Positions 18,201-25,823 of a stretch of 64,000 nucleotides of DNA are shown piece after piece (positions within the stretch are counted from its first letter, which is position 1; the number at the start of each line of letters is the position of its first letter). The translations under genes were made by a program, and so were the position numbers. Source of the DNA: Alphaproteobacteria bacterium (lineage in GTDB: Bacteria; Pseudomonadota; Alphaproteobacteria; Rhodobacterales; Rhodobacteraceae); NCBI GenBank assembly GCA_030424865.1, contig JAUHVR010000009.1:123082-187081 (forward strand), in the 5' to 3' direction. The notes under the pieces are model-generated. The model was not told the origin of the DNA. It did no database searches and saw nothing but the letters and a program-made list of their open reading frames with translations.

Positions 18201-18307
18201 GCCAGCGTGTCGCCCGGGTGCCCCGTGAAACGCTTGCCGTTAAAGCTGAACTCGATCTGTTTCGAACGGTCCGTCAGGCGGCCGCCGGTGGCGAGACGCG
18301 TGCTCAT
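15290..18307 (-). CDS. soxA: Sarcosine oxidase, alpha subunit
   Basis: 1005 residues, normal for the family. Domains in order: an N-terminal 2Fe2S-ferredoxin-like segment (FNGKRFTGHPGDTLASALLANG region), an NAD(P)-binding FAD-type Rossmann unit with VVGGGVAGLQAA, a linker, and a C-terminal GcvT-like folate-binding domain (about residues 620-1000) that takes up the methylene group. The start at 18307 overlaps the soxD stop by 4 bp (ATGA), which indicates translational coupling; a longer frame upstream is soxD antisense sequence. Confidence 0.96.
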   Translation of the reverse strand: MSTRLATGGRLTDRSKQIEFSFNGKRFTGHPGDTLASALLANGQMMMGRSFKYHRPRGPVASGAEEPNALVNLGEGARFEPNQRATTTELFDGLTARSQNHWPSLEFDVGAINAAFARFLPAGFYYKMFIHPRPLWKHVYEPFIRQSAGLGQAPDKETKDADTYEHFYAFVDVLVVGGGVAGLQAAKTAASAGLNVLLVEQTAHWGGRAPVDGGEIDRQPAEDWVEATRAHLESLPNVRLRSRTMAAGVYDHGYVTLYERLTDHAPDQGGPRHRLWRVRARQIVTATGAIERPLSFAGNDVPGVMLASAVRDYVVNWGVSIGDRTVVVTNNDDGYRTAIALKNAGLEVPVVLDTRRFGGGALMAQAKEMGIRVEVERGIGKVKGTRRVEGVTMCTQAGEGAMLEEIKCDVVAMSGGWSPVVHLWSHCGGKLVWDEAQAQFKPDPDRAPTSHDGAPFVVTAGAASGVEALGAILQDAATAGAEAATRCGAEARDKAAAATDSPDTVAIEPVWMMPQGAGPELRMKAWLDYQNDVKVSDVQLAAREGFESVEHAKRYTTLGMATDQGKLSNINGLATLSNALGESIPDVGTTTFRPPYTPISMGAIAGEARGAVFQPIRRTTVHAWHEDNGAYWEPVGHWRRPYCFQRDGESIEAAVHREVKNTREALGLLDASTLGKIIVKGPDAGKFLDMMYTNMMSTLKVGRCRYGLMCSENGFLIDDGVVARIDEDTWLCHTTTGGADRIHGHMEEWLQTEWWDWKVYTANVTEQYAQIAVVGPNARKVLEKLGGMDVSAETLPFMAWADGKIGGFDARTYRISFSGELSYEIAVPASQGRAFWDALLEAGAEFGAMPYGTEALHIMRAEKGFIMIGDETDGTVIPQDLGLHWAISKKKEDFLGKRAQERSHMTDPTRWQLVGLKTTDGSVLPDGSYAVAQGVNGNGQGNTQGRVTSTYHSPTLGYGIAMGLVLNGPDRMGEVIEFNTVDGGLVKAEIVSPVFYDPEGEKQNV

Positions 18308-18633
18308 GAGAATTCCCTCCAGCTCCAGCCGGGACGTTTGGCCGAGATCTTGTCGCGCAATTCCTGCGGAGGCTCGGTTGTCTGCGCGGGGTACGTGCCA
18401 AAGACCTCGAGCGTGGCGGTGCAGCGGGCGGCATGAAACCACTTGCCGCAGCCGTTGGCGTGGCGCCAGCGCTCAAAATGCACCCCCTTGGGGTTTTCGC
18501 GGCCGAACAGATAGCCCTCGAAGTCCTCATCCGAACTGCCGGGGCCAAAGCGCTTCAGATGCGCCTCGCCACCGCCGTGGAATTCGGTTTCTTCACCGGT
18601 CACGCCGCAGTAGGGGCAGGTCAGGATCAGCAT
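18304..18633 (-). CDS. soxD: Sarcosine oxidase, delta subunit
   Basis: 109 residues. The N-terminal CPYCG and the later HANGC cluster supply the Cys/Cys/His/Cys zinc site known from the delta subunit structure. Length and the WRHANGCGKWFHAARC segment are diagnostic. It lies between soxB and soxA in the standard order soxB-soxD-soxA-soxG. Confidence 0.95.
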   Translation of the reverse strand: MLILTCPYCGVTGEETEFHGGGEAHLKRFGPGSSDEDFEGYLFGRENPKGVHFERWRHANGCGKWFHAARCTATLEVFGTYPAQTTEPPQELRDKISAKRPGWSWREFS

Positions 18634-18657
18634 GTCGGACCTCCGTCAATGTCGGGC

Positions 18658-18680
18658 CAGGAATTTTTCAAAAATTCCTG
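18658..18680. repeat. 23-bp perfect palindrome in the soxB-soxD gap
   Basis: AGGAATTTTT-C-AAAAATTCCT extended by one C/G pair on each side, with the axis at 18669. It sits in the 88-bp gap inside the sarcosine oxidase operon and could form a stem on the mRNA between soxB and soxD. Confidence 0.85.
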
Positions 18681-18685
18681 ACAAG

Positions 18686-18699
18686 ATTCTTCGAAGAAT
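18686..18699. repeat. 14-bp palindrome next to the soxB-soxD palindrome
   Basis: ATTCTTCGAAGAAT, perfect dyad symmetry, 5 bp from the preceding 23-bp palindrome. The pair resembles AT-rich intergenic repeats seen in this group, but no second copy is present in the window. Confidence 0.8.
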
Positions 18700-18721
18700 T
18701 TTGCATCGCAAACCTTCAGCA

Positions 18722-19969
18722 TCAGTGCGCCACCCCCGCCGCCACGCTTTCGTCAATGAAGCGGCCTTCGCGGAAGCGGTTCAACCCGAATTCCGCTGTC
18801 AGAGGCCCCGGCTCGCCCTTTGCGACCAGCTCCGCCATGCCCCAGCCTGATCCCGGGATGGCCTTGAACCCGCCGGTGCCCCAGCCGCAGTTGATAAAGC
18901 AGTTGCCCAGTGGCGTCTTGGACAGGATCGGTGAGCGGTCGCCCGTCATGTCGACAATCCCACCCCACCAGCGCAGCATCTTCAGGCGGCTGATCATCGG
19001 GAAGGTCTCGACCAACGCCCGCACGGTTTCTTCGGCGTGGTGGAAAGACCCACGCTGGGTGTAGTTGTTGAAGCCATCCGCGCCGCCGCCAATCACCATC
19101 TCACCCTTGTCGGACTGGCTCATGTAGCCGTGCACGGTGTTGGCCATGACGACGACGTCCATGCAGGGTTTGATCGGTTCACTGACCAGCGCCTGCAGCG
19201 CGACGCTTTCGATGGGCAGGCGGAAGCCCGCCATCTCGGCCAGCACGCCGGAATGCCCGGCCACAACGATGGCCAGCTTGTCGCAATCGATCTCTCCCAT
19301 CGTGGTCGAGACGCCTTTGACCTGCCCACCTTCCGAGCGAATGGCCGTGACCTCACATTTCTGGATGATGTCCATGCCCATGTCGGAACAGGCCCGCGCA
19401 TAACCCCAGGCCACCGCATCGTGGCGCGCGGTGCCGCCGCGCGGCTGCCAGAGCGCGCCCAGCACCGGATAGCGCGGACCGTCCAGGTTGATGATCGGGC
19501 ACAGCTCCTTGACGCGCTTTGGCGAGATGAACTCGGTCTCGACGCCCTGCAGGGCGTTTGCGTGGGCGGTGCGCTGGTAGCCGCGGATCTCGTGCTGGGT
19601 CTGGGCCAGCATCATCACGCCGCGCGGGCTGAACATGACATTGTAGTTCAGGTCCTGGCTCATCGTCTCGTACAGGCTGCGCGCCTTTTCGTAGATCCCG
19701 GCCGAGGGGTCCTGCAGGTAGTTCGAGCGGATGATCGTCGTGTTCCGACCGGTGTTGCCGCCGCCCAGCCAGCCCTTTTCGATGACCGCCACATTGGTGA
19801 TGCCAAAGTTCTTGCCGAGGTAATAGGCCGTCGCCAGCCCGTGCCCCCCGGCACCGACGATGATGACGTCATATTTCTTCTTGGGCGTCGCCTTGCGCCA
19901 GGCCCGTTCCCACCCAGTGTGGTAGCGGGCGGCCTCACGTGCGATGGCAAATGCGGAATATCGTTTCAT
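18722..19969 (-). CDS. soxB: Sarcosine oxidase, beta subunit
   Basis: 415-residue flavin subunit that carries out sarcosine oxidation. The N-terminal dinucleotide-binding motif IIVGAGGHGLATAYYLG and the C-terminal NCGWGTGGFKAIPGSG are characteristic of SoxB/DAO-family flavoproteins. The start at 19969 (MKRYSAFAIAREA) is the usual family N-terminus; a start 13 codons earlier adds an atypical leader. It is the promoter-proximal gene of the soxBDAG operon, divergent from ccmI. Confidence 0.96.
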   Translation of the reverse strand: MKRYSAFAIAREAARYHTGWERAWRKATPKKKYDVIIVGAGGHGLATAYYLGKNFGITNVAVIEKGWLGGGNTGRNTTIIRSNYLQDPSAGIYEKARSLYETMSQDLNYNVMFSPRGVMMLAQTQHEIRGYQRTAHANALQGVETEFISPKRVKELCPIINLDGPRYPVLGALWQPRGGTARHDAVAWGYARACSDMGMDIIQKCEVTAIRSEGGQVKGVSTTMGEIDCDKLAIVVAGHSGVLAEMAGFRLPIESVALQALVSEPIKPCMDVVVMANTVHGYMSQSDKGEMVIGGGADGFNNYTQRGSFHHAEETVRALVETFPMISRLKMLRWWGGIVDMTGDRSPILSKTPLGNCFINCGWGTGGFKAIPGSGWGMAELVAKGEPGPLTAEFGLNRFREGRFIDESVAAGVAH

Positions 19970-20082
19970 GACCGGCCTTTGATTGGATTCGGCGCCGCAC
20001 CGCGGCACGCCGTGTTGTCGCGCAGTACGGACCGAATGTGAGCAATCCTTACGTCTCTTTTTTACGGATTTGCGACATCGCC

Positions 20083-20092
20083 GACAATTGTC
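20083..20092. promoter_or_regulatory. Palindrome GACAATTGTC between soxB and ccmI
   Basis: A 10-bp perfect dyad in the 207-bp divergent intergenic region, about 115 bp upstream of soxB and 85 bp upstream of ccmI. It is a possible operator for the sarcosine oxidase operon; a site this short can arise by chance. Confidence 0.25.
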
Positions 20093-20176
20093 CAGTCGGA
20101 AATGCGCCCGCGCCCGATTGTCCCTTTTTTCCCTGCGCTCGGAAAGCTACATGAGGGGGGATCAGGAGGGTGACGC

Positions 20177-21427
20177 ATGATGTTCTGGATCATCTCGGGG
20201 GTTTTGGCGGCTGTGGTGGCCGGTTTGCTGGTGCTGGCGCTGTTGCGCGGGCAACGCCATACGGGGCCGTCCGAGGTCTTTGACGTCGAGGTCTACAAGG
20301 ACCAGCTGCGCGAGGTCGACCGCGATCTGGAACGCGGGATCGTCTCACCCGAAGATGCCGAACGGATCCGCACCGAGGTGTCGCGCCGCCTTTTGGCGGC
20401 GGATGCCAAGGCGCAAGGTCAGGCTGGCGAGGGCGGATTGCCCAAGGCGATGCAGGCCGGCGCCTTAGTGCTGGTCGTGGGCGTGGTCTTTGCCGGAACC
20501 GGCGCGCTGTATCTGTCGCTTGGCGCGACCGAGGGGCTGGGCCGCGCTGTCTATGGCGATCTGAGCCTTGCCAACCGGATCGCCGCGGCGGATCAGGCCT
20601 ATCGCACCCGTCCCTCGCAGGCCGAGGCCGAGGCAAGCATTCCGGCAACGCCGAACCCCGAGGGGTCCGAAGAATACGCAGCACTGGTTGTGCGTCTGCG
20701 CGAAGCCGTGAAAGAGCGGCCCGACGACATTCAGGGCCACGCCCTGCTGGTGCGCAGCGAGGCAGCCCTGGGCAATTTTGCCGCCGCTTATAAGGCGCAG
20801 GCGCGCTTTGTCGAATTGCGGGGCGAAGAGGCCACGGCCACCGATTACACCGATCAGGCCGACATGATGGTTCTGGCGGCCGGCGGCTATGTCTCGCCCG
20901 AGGCGGAGCTGGTGCTGCGCCAGGCGCTGGCGCTGAATCCGCGGGATGGTGTGGCGCTGTATTACACCGGTCTGATGATGTCACAGAACGGGCGGCCCGA
21001 CCGCGCCTTTGGCATCTGGGATCCGCTGTTGCGGGCCAGCCGCCCGCAGGCGCCCTGGGTGGCGCCGATCCGCGCGCAGATCGAAGAGATGGCCTGGCGC
21101 GCCGGGGTGCAGTACGAACTGCCGCCGCTGCCGGACGCCCCGGCCCTGCCCGGACCGGATGCAGATGCCCTTGCAGCCGCCGAGGACATGACCGCCGAAG
21201 AACGGCAAGAGATGATCCGCGGCATGGTCGAGGGGTTGGCCGAGCGGCTGGCCACCGACGGCGGCACGGCTGACGAATGGGCCCGCCTGATCGGCGCGCT
21301 TGGCGTGCTGGGCGAAACCGAGCGTGCGGCGGCGATCTGGTCCGAGGCACAGACCACCTTTGCCGAAGAGGCCGAGGGCTTGGCCCTGATCAATGCTGCC
21401 GCCGCCCGGGCAGGCCTGACCGAATGA
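20177..21427 (+). CDS. ccmI: c-type cytochrome biogenesis protein CcmI
   Basis: 416 residues. The N-terminal MMFWIISGVLAAVVAGLL is TM1, a cytoplasmic loop with a VYKDQLREVDRDLERGIVSPEDAERIRTE-type helix pair follows, and TM2 is near residues 95-115. A large periplasmic TPR region follows and ends in a long Ala/Glu-rich tail. CcmI chaperones apocytochrome c for heme ligation with CcmFH. The start could equally be the second ATG 3 bp later. It overlaps ruvX by 4 bp. The window holds at least two clients: cytochrome c' and a diheme cytochrome. Confidence 0.93.
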   Translation: MMFWIISGVLAAVVAGLLVLALLRGQRHTGPSEVFDVEVYKDQLREVDRDLERGIVSPEDAERIRTEVSRRLLAADAKAQGQAGEGGLPKAMQAGALVLVVGVVFAGTGALYLSLGATEGLGRAVYGDLSLANRIAAADQAYRTRPSQAEAEASIPATPNPEGSEEYAALVVRLREAVKERPDDIQGHALLVRSEAALGNFAAAYKAQARFVELRGEEATATDYTDQADMMVLAAGGYVSPEAELVLRQALALNPRDGVALYYTGLMMSQNGRPDRAFGIWDPLLRASRPQAPWVAPIRAQIEEMAWRAGVQYELPPLPDAPALPGPDADALAAAEDMTAEERQEMIRGMVEGLAERLATDGGTADEWARLIGALGVLGETERAAAIWSEAQTTFAEEAEGLALINAAAARAGLTE

Positions 21428-21903
21428 TCCTGGAAACCCCCGAAGAGTTTCTGGCCGCCCTGAACGGCCCGACCGCGCTGGCGGGCCTGGATCTGGGCGA
21501 CAAGACCATTGGCGTTGCCGTCTCGGACGGGCTGATGTCCGTCGCCTCGCCTCTGGAAACCGTCAAGCGCAAGAAGTTCGGCGTGGATGCCGCCCGCCTG
21601 CTCGAGATCATTCAGGCCCGCAACCTTGGTGGTGTCATCCTGGGCCTGCCCCGCAACATGGACGGAACCGAGGGGCCGCGATGCCAGTCAACCCGCGCCT
21701 TTGCCCGGAATTTCGAGAAACTCTGGCCCGGCCCGATCTCGTTCTGGGACGAGCGTTTGTCGACCGTGGCCGCCGAACGGGCGCTGCTTGAGGCGGATAC
21801 GACAAGAAAACGTCGCTCTGAGGTCATAGATCACGTCGCGGCGTCGTATATATTGCAAGGCGCGTTGGACCGGTTCCGGCACCTGCGCACCCAGGAACTT
21901 TGA
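21424..21903 (+). CDS. ruvX: Putative pre-16S rRNA nuclease / Holliday junction resolvase-fold protein RuvX
   Basis: 159 residues of the YqgF/RuvX RNase H-like family, which matures the 5' end of 16S rRNA. The first acidic motif GLDLGDKTIGVAVSD, ILGLPRNMDGTEG, and WDERLSTVAAERALLEAD are visible. The start at 21424 shares ATGA with the ccmI stop; a longer frame overlaps ccmI and lacks similarity. Confidence 0.93.
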   Translation: MILETPEEFLAALNGPTALAGLDLGDKTIGVAVSDGLMSVASPLETVKRKKFGVDAARLLEIIQARNLGGVILGLPRNMDGTEGPRCQSTRAFARNFEKLWPGPISFWDERLSTVAAERALLEADTTRKRRSEVIDHVAASYILQGALDRFRHLRTQEL

Positions 21904-21915
21904 GGCAGCCCACCC

Positions 21916-22149
21916 GTGAAAGACGACGTCTGGTCCCGAAACGAGATCGAAAGCCCCTGCGTGAAGATCTGCGTTGTGCATCCCGAAGCACGCCTGTGCA
22001 CGGGGTGTCTGCGTTCGATCGACGAAATCACCCAGTGGTCGAAGATGAGCGCCGAACGTCGGCGCGAAATCATGGAGGATCTGCCCAGCCGGAAGGGACG
22101 TCTGACCAAGCGGCGCGGCGGTCGGGCAGCGCGGCTGGCCAAGGATTGA
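21916..22149 (+). CDS. DUF1289 family protein
   Basis: 77 residues. It has the family pattern SPCVKICVVHPEARLCTGC followed by R-x-I-DEITQW, with four Cys that probably bind a metal. The C-terminus is Arg/Lys-rich. It lies 12 bp after ruvX. Function is unknown in all members. Confidence 0.88.
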   Translation: MKDDVWSRNEIESPCVKICVVHPEARLCTGCLRSIDEITQWSKMSAERRREIMEDLPSRKGRLTKRRGGRAARLAKD

Positions 22150-22156
22150 CGCAATA

Positions 22157-22184
22157 AAACAGCGGCCCGCAAGAGCCGCTGTTT
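22157..22184. terminator. Bidirectional terminator between DUF1289 and RTX genes
   Basis: AAACAGCGGC / GCCGCTGTTT, a 10-bp perfect stem with an 8-nt loop. On the minus strand it is followed by TTTTATT-like sequence, on the plus strand only by TTTG. It serves two convergent genes. Confidence 0.85.
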
Positions 22185-22210
22185 GATGATGGTTCGGTCA
22201 AAGACCAAGC

Positions 22211-23266
22211 TTATACCGTAACCGGCGCTTCCTCTTGCAACATGACCACATTGCTCAGGTCGAACGTGCCTGCGCCATTTGCGATGACCGCAAGCTGGGT
22301 TTCGGTGCCGCCATCCTGAACGACAACCGCCACATCCGTTGCACTGCCCGAGACAGGCACAACTGCAATTGTCGAGGTCGCCGGGAAATCAAAGGGCAGC
22401 ACGATCTCGAGCGCATCCGCCTCGGCCCCGTCCGTGACAAAGTCAAGAATGTAGGGGGCATTGGCCTCGGTCCCGTCCGTCAGGTCCACAACGAAGCTGT
22501 CGCTTCCTGGACCACCGATGGCTTCGACCGCACCGTCGACATAGATCGTATCGGTGCCCGAGCCGCCAAAGACATACTCGCCACCCCGAAGCGTATCGTT
22601 GCCGTCCCATCCCAGCATCTCGTCGATGCCAGCGCCGCCATCCATCGAGTCGTTGCCGTTCTCGCCGTTCATCGAGTCGTTGCCGGGACCACCCAGCAGG
22701 GTGTCATCGCCATCAGAACCCGCGATCAGATCGTTGCCGGCGCCACCATCCAGCAGGTCGGGATCGAGCGTGCCGATGATCGTCTCGTTGCCCATTCCAT
22801 CGTCGGTTACACCTGAATCCGGGCCGTCGTCTCCGCCGGCGTCAGCTCCATCGTCACCCGCGCCGGTGTCGGTGCCATCGTCTCCACCAGTGTCGGTGCC
22901 GTCATCGCCTGCGCCGGCACCATCGTCAGCGCCACCGTCGTCATAGCCGTCATCCATGCCACCGTCGTCATAGCCGTCGTCCATGCCGCCGTCGTCATAG
23001 CCGTCGTCGTGACCGCCATCATCGTGACCATCGTAGTACCCGCCACCATCATCGTGACCGTCGTCGTGACCGCCGTCATCATGACCATCGTCATGACCGC
23101 CATCATCGTAGCCGTCGTGGTAACCCCCATCACCATAGCCGTCGTCGTGACCGTCATGGTTGTCATAACCGTCGTCATCATGCCCATCGTTGTCGTCATC
23201 ACCGTCAAAAACGCCAGTGAACGCCAACAGAAGGCCGAAACCCAAAAGTGCAAAGAGCGAGTACAT
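22211..23266 (-). CDS. Membrane-anchored Asp/Gly/His-rich protein with RTX repeats
   Basis: 351 residues. A single N-terminal TM (residues about 3-19, MYSLFALLGFGLLLAF) is followed by an extremely acidic low-complexity region (residues 21-115) made of DDG triplets separated by His, Tyr or Met (GHDDG, GYDDGG, GMDDG). Next comes an Asp/Thr/Gly stretch, then about eight RTX nonapeptides (residues 172-245, GGAGNDLIAG and similar) and a beta-rich tail of about 100 residues. The His/Asp-rich part looks able to bind divalent metals; this is inferred. No enzymatic domain is seen. A CtrA-type box lies about 90 bp upstream. Confidence 0.8.
   Translation of the reverse strand: MYSLFALLGFGLLLAFTGVFDGDDDNDGHDDDGYDNHDGHDDGYGDGGYHDGYDDGGHDDGHDDGGHDDGHDDGGGYYDGHDDGGHDDGYDDGGMDDGYDDGGMDDGYDDGGADDGAGAGDDGTDTGGDDGTDTGAGDDGADAGGDDGPDSGVTDDGMGNETIIGTLDPDLLDGGAGNDLIAGSDGDDTLLGGPGNDSMNGENGNDSMDGGAGIDEMLGWDGNDTLRGGEYVFGGSGTDTIYVDGAVEAIGGPGSDSFVVDLTDGTEANAPYILDFVTDGAEADALEIVLPFDFPATSTIAVVPVSGSATDVAVVVQDGGTETQLAVIANGAGTFDLSNVVMLQEEAPVTV
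22921..23203 (-). repeat. Degenerate DDG/HDDG/YDDGG coding repeat
   Basis: About 94 codons of short-period repeats, with basic periods of 4-6 codons (GHDDG, GYDDGG). The matching DNA is a run of CATCATC/GTCGTC-like triplets. It encodes the acidic His/Tyr/Met-punctuated linker of the TM-RTX protein. Confidence 0.85.
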
Positions 23267-23355
23267 ACTATCCCCTCCGGAAAGACCGAACGGTTAACAT
23301 TTCAGGCTATTCCGGGGCAGCGGCGCAATAATTTCGCCATATTTCAAGGTTTTCG

Positions 23356-23370
23356 TTAACCTTTTGTTAA
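23356..23370. promoter_or_regulatory. CtrA-type box TTAA-N7-TTAA
   Basis: TTAACCTTTTGTTAA lies about 90-104 bp upstream of the acidic RTX gene start and matches the alphaproteobacterial CtrA consensus exactly (two TTAA half sites, 7-bp spacer, following C). A further GTTAAC half site lies at 23293-23298. It suggests cell-cycle or motility-type control of the RTX protein. Confidence 0.65.
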
Positions 23371-23375
23371 CCAAT

Positions 23376-24185
23376 TCAGGAACGTGAAACGCTCTGTTTC
23401 CAAGAATCGGTTGAAAGCCAATCGGCGACACCGCCTTCTAGTTGTGGACGGAAGTAGGCGATCCTGCGCCCTTGCGGAAACGACTCACCTTGCGCACGCC
23501 ACTGCGCGATGCCGTGGACGGCCAGACGGTGCACCAAAACGGCCTCTCCGGGCCGCAAGGGCACGGCGACCGGTTCCGAGATGTCGAAAACCTGTTTGCG
23601 GGCCTGTGTGTAGGCCTGGGTGACATCTGTCTCTGACCAATTCCGCTGTGGCACATCCTTCAGCGCGGCGCGAAAAGCTGCGCGCATCACGGTGTGACTG
23701 CCGGGCCAAACCACCAGCGGGCTTGCCTCGGGCGGTGCATCGTTGAGCGCAATGCCAAGGATAAAGGCATGCGGTTCGCGGATGAACCGGCGGCGATCGG
23801 GGCCTTCCGCCAGCAAGCCGTCCACATGCGCCGCATGCCGCGCGTCCCGAAACCGAAAGGCGGCGTCACTTTCCCCGGCGCGGGGTTTTGGATAACCGGG
23901 AAAGATGACCGACAGCTGCGCGGGATGAAGGGGCGGCACAGGCGACACCGCGTCGAGCGCAGGACTGGCCAAAGGAACGCCATTGATGGCACCCACCCGG
24001 TCGGTCGGCAGCGCATCGACACCGACGAACCAGGTCCCTTCGCACTGCAGCCAGGTCCTGCGCATCTCGGGGTCTGCAAGAACCGCGGTCGCTGCGTCAT
24101 TTGCAGCACGTGCCCAGCGCAGGCTGGCCTTGGTCGCCGGAAAGGTCACCCACCCCCGCTCTGCCAGCTGCGCCCTGGGTGTCAT
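23376..24185 (-). CDS. 2-oxoglutarate/Fe(II) dioxygenase-like protein (PhyH family)
   Basis: 269 residues with the facial-triad pattern of the phytanoyl-CoA dioxygenase fold: HVDG (His-x-Asp) at about residue 120, a distal His in VHRLAVHG, and a following Arg in GRRIAYFRP that could bind 2-oxoglutarate. WPGSH lies between them as in many PhyH members. The start ATG overlaps the dusA stop by 4 bp (ATGA), so it is translationally coupled to a tRNA-modifying enzyme. Substrate is unknown: phytanoyl-CoA is unlikely, and a role in RNA or ribosome hydroxylation is only a context-based guess. Confidence 0.75.
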   Translation of the reverse strand: MTPRAQLAERGWVTFPATKASLRWARAANDAATAVLADPEMRRTWLQCEGTWFVGVDALPTDRVGAINGVPLASPALDAVSPVPPLHPAQLSVIFPGYPKPRAGESDAAFRFRDARHAAHVDGLLAEGPDRRRFIREPHAFILGIALNDAPPEASPLVVWPGSHTVMRAAFRAALKDVPQRNWSETDVTQAYTQARKQVFDISEPVAVPLRPGEAVLVHRLAVHGIAQWRAQGESFPQGRRIAYFRPQLEGGVADWLSTDSWKQSVSRS

Positions 24186-25180
24186 GCGGCCTGTTCAATC
24201 TGGCTGAGCGCCTGCTCCAGCAGCTCCGGCCCCGCACCGGGACGATTTGCCCCTTCGGACAAGACCCGACGCCAGTGACGCGCGCCGGGCCGCCCCGCAA
24301 AGAGCCCCAGCATGTGACGCGTCACCTGGTGCAGGCGTCCGCCCGCGCTCAGATGAGCCTCGACATAAGGCACCATGTTCCGCGCCACCGTGGCCGGGTC
24401 CAGCACCTCGGCCTCGGCGTCGCCAAAGATCTCGCGATCGGCGCGGGCCAGGATATCCCAGGGTTGGTGATACGCCGCCCGGCCAAACATCACGCCGTCA
24501 AACCCCGCCTCCAGAAACTGCTTGGCGTCGTCAAGCCGCGTGATCCCGCCATTGATCGACAGCCGCATCGAGGGGAAAAGCGCCCGCATCTGGGCCACAA
24601 GATCATAGTCCAGCGGCGGAATATCCCGGTTTTCCTTGGGGCTGAGCCCCTGCAGCCATGCCTTGCGGGCGTGCACAATGACATGTTCGCAGCCAGCGGC
24701 CCCGACACGGGCGATGAAGTCAGGCAAGACCTGGTGGGGGTCCTGGTCATCGACGCCAATCCGGCATTTCACCGTCACGGGCACATCCGTTGCCGCGCGC
24801 ATCGCCTCGACGCAGCGCGCCACAAGGTCCGGCGTCTTCATCAGAACGGCCCCAAAGGTGCCCGACTGAACCCGGTCCGAGGGGCAGCCGACGTTCAGAT
24901 TGATCTCGTCATAGCCCGCAGCCGTCCCCATGCGGGTCGCCTCGGCCAGTTCCACGGGATCCGAGCCGCCAAGCTGCAGGACGACCGGATGCTCGACTTC
25001 GGAATGATCCAGCAAATGCATGGCCCCGCCGCGCACCAAGGCTGGCGCCGTAACCATCTCGGTATAGAGCAGGGCATGACGCGACATCGCACGATGGAAG
25101 ACGCGGCAATGCCGGTCCGTCCAATCCATCATGGGGGCCACGCTCAGGCGCGCATGTTTGCTCAGGTCTGAAAAAATCAT
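24182..25180 (-). CDS. dusA: tRNA-dihydrouridine synthase A
   Basis: 332 residues, FMN-dependent TIM-barrel enzyme that reduces uridines in the tRNA D-loop. The N-terminal SVAPMMDWTDRHCR, the catalytic Cys in NVGCPSDRVQSG, and the NGGI / MFGRAAYHQPW segments are DusA signatures. The start at 25180 follows the family N-terminus; the longer frame adds 63 Arg-rich residues over the divergent intergenic region. Confidence 0.95.
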   Translation of the reverse strand: MIFSDLSKHARLSVAPMMDWTDRHCRVFHRAMSRHALLYTEMVTAPALVRGGAMHLLDHSEVEHPVVLQLGGSDPVELAEATRMGTAAGYDEINLNVGCPSDRVQSGTFGAVLMKTPDLVARCVEAMRAATDVPVTVKCRIGVDDQDPHQVLPDFIARVGAAGCEHVIVHARKAWLQGLSPKENRDIPPLDYDLVAQMRALFPSMRLSINGGITRLDDAKQFLEAGFDGVMFGRAAYHQPWDILARADREIFGDAEAEVLDPATVARNMVPYVEAHLSAGGRLHQVTRHMLGLFAGRPGARHWRRVLSEGANRPGAGPELLEQALSQIEQAA

Positions 25181-25340
25181 GCTGCTCCTTATCAAAGCAC
25201 GATCAGGCCGTCGACGCCGATTGTTGCGCCGCACCGAGGACCTTTCAACAGGCGGGCCAACAGCTGCCGTCACCGCCCTGCGATGTCTCTGCTGACAATG
25301 GCCCGTTCGCCGCATAGCATGATCCGCAGGAGGACATCCC

Positions 25341-25748
25341 ATGCCCAAAACACGCCAAGGCAGCTGCAAATGTGGTCACGTGACCTATCACGGCGTTCAG
25401 GCCGAGGCACTGATGTTCCGCTGCCACTGCCGCGATTGCCAACAACTGACCGGTGCAGGCCACGCGGACATGGTGCCGCTCGAGGCAGAGAGTTTCCGGA
25501 TCGATGACACCTGCAGAACCTACGAGATGACCGGCGGGTCCGGTCGCCCGACCTACACCAGGTTCTGTCCCGTATGTGGATCGCAACTGACCCGCCAGAG
25601 CGACCGGATGCGCCACCTTGTCTATGTGCATGCCGGGTCCTTGAATGATCCGACCTGCTACGCCCCGACCAAATCGCTTTTTCCCGACGCGGCGCAACCC
25701 TGGGACACGGCCGTGATCGGCACCGTTCCGCCCCGACGCGCGGACTAG
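25341..25748 (+). CDS. GFA family zinc protein
   Basis: 135 residues of the glutathione-dependent formaldehyde-activating (GFA/CENP-V) family. Zinc-binding Cys clusters are present in order: CKCG, CHCRDC and CPVCG. The N-terminal GSCKCGHVTY and RFCPVCGSQL are typical. Many members do not act on formaldehyde, so the substrate is left open. The ATG is preceded by AGGAGG. The gene is divergent from dusA. Confidence 0.88.
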   Translation: MPKTRQGSCKCGHVTYHGVQAEALMFRCHCRDCQQLTGAGHADMVPLEAESFRIDDTCRTYEMTGGSGRPTYTRFCPVCGSQLTRQSDRMRHLVYVHAGSLNDPTCYAPTKSLFPDAAQPWDTAVIGTVPPRRAD

Positions 25749-25823
25749 AGCCTATGGACGGCGCTGCCCTGCACGACCCGTCGGAAATCTGAGGCGAAAC
25801 GCAGTGCCGTGGCGGTCCGCACA

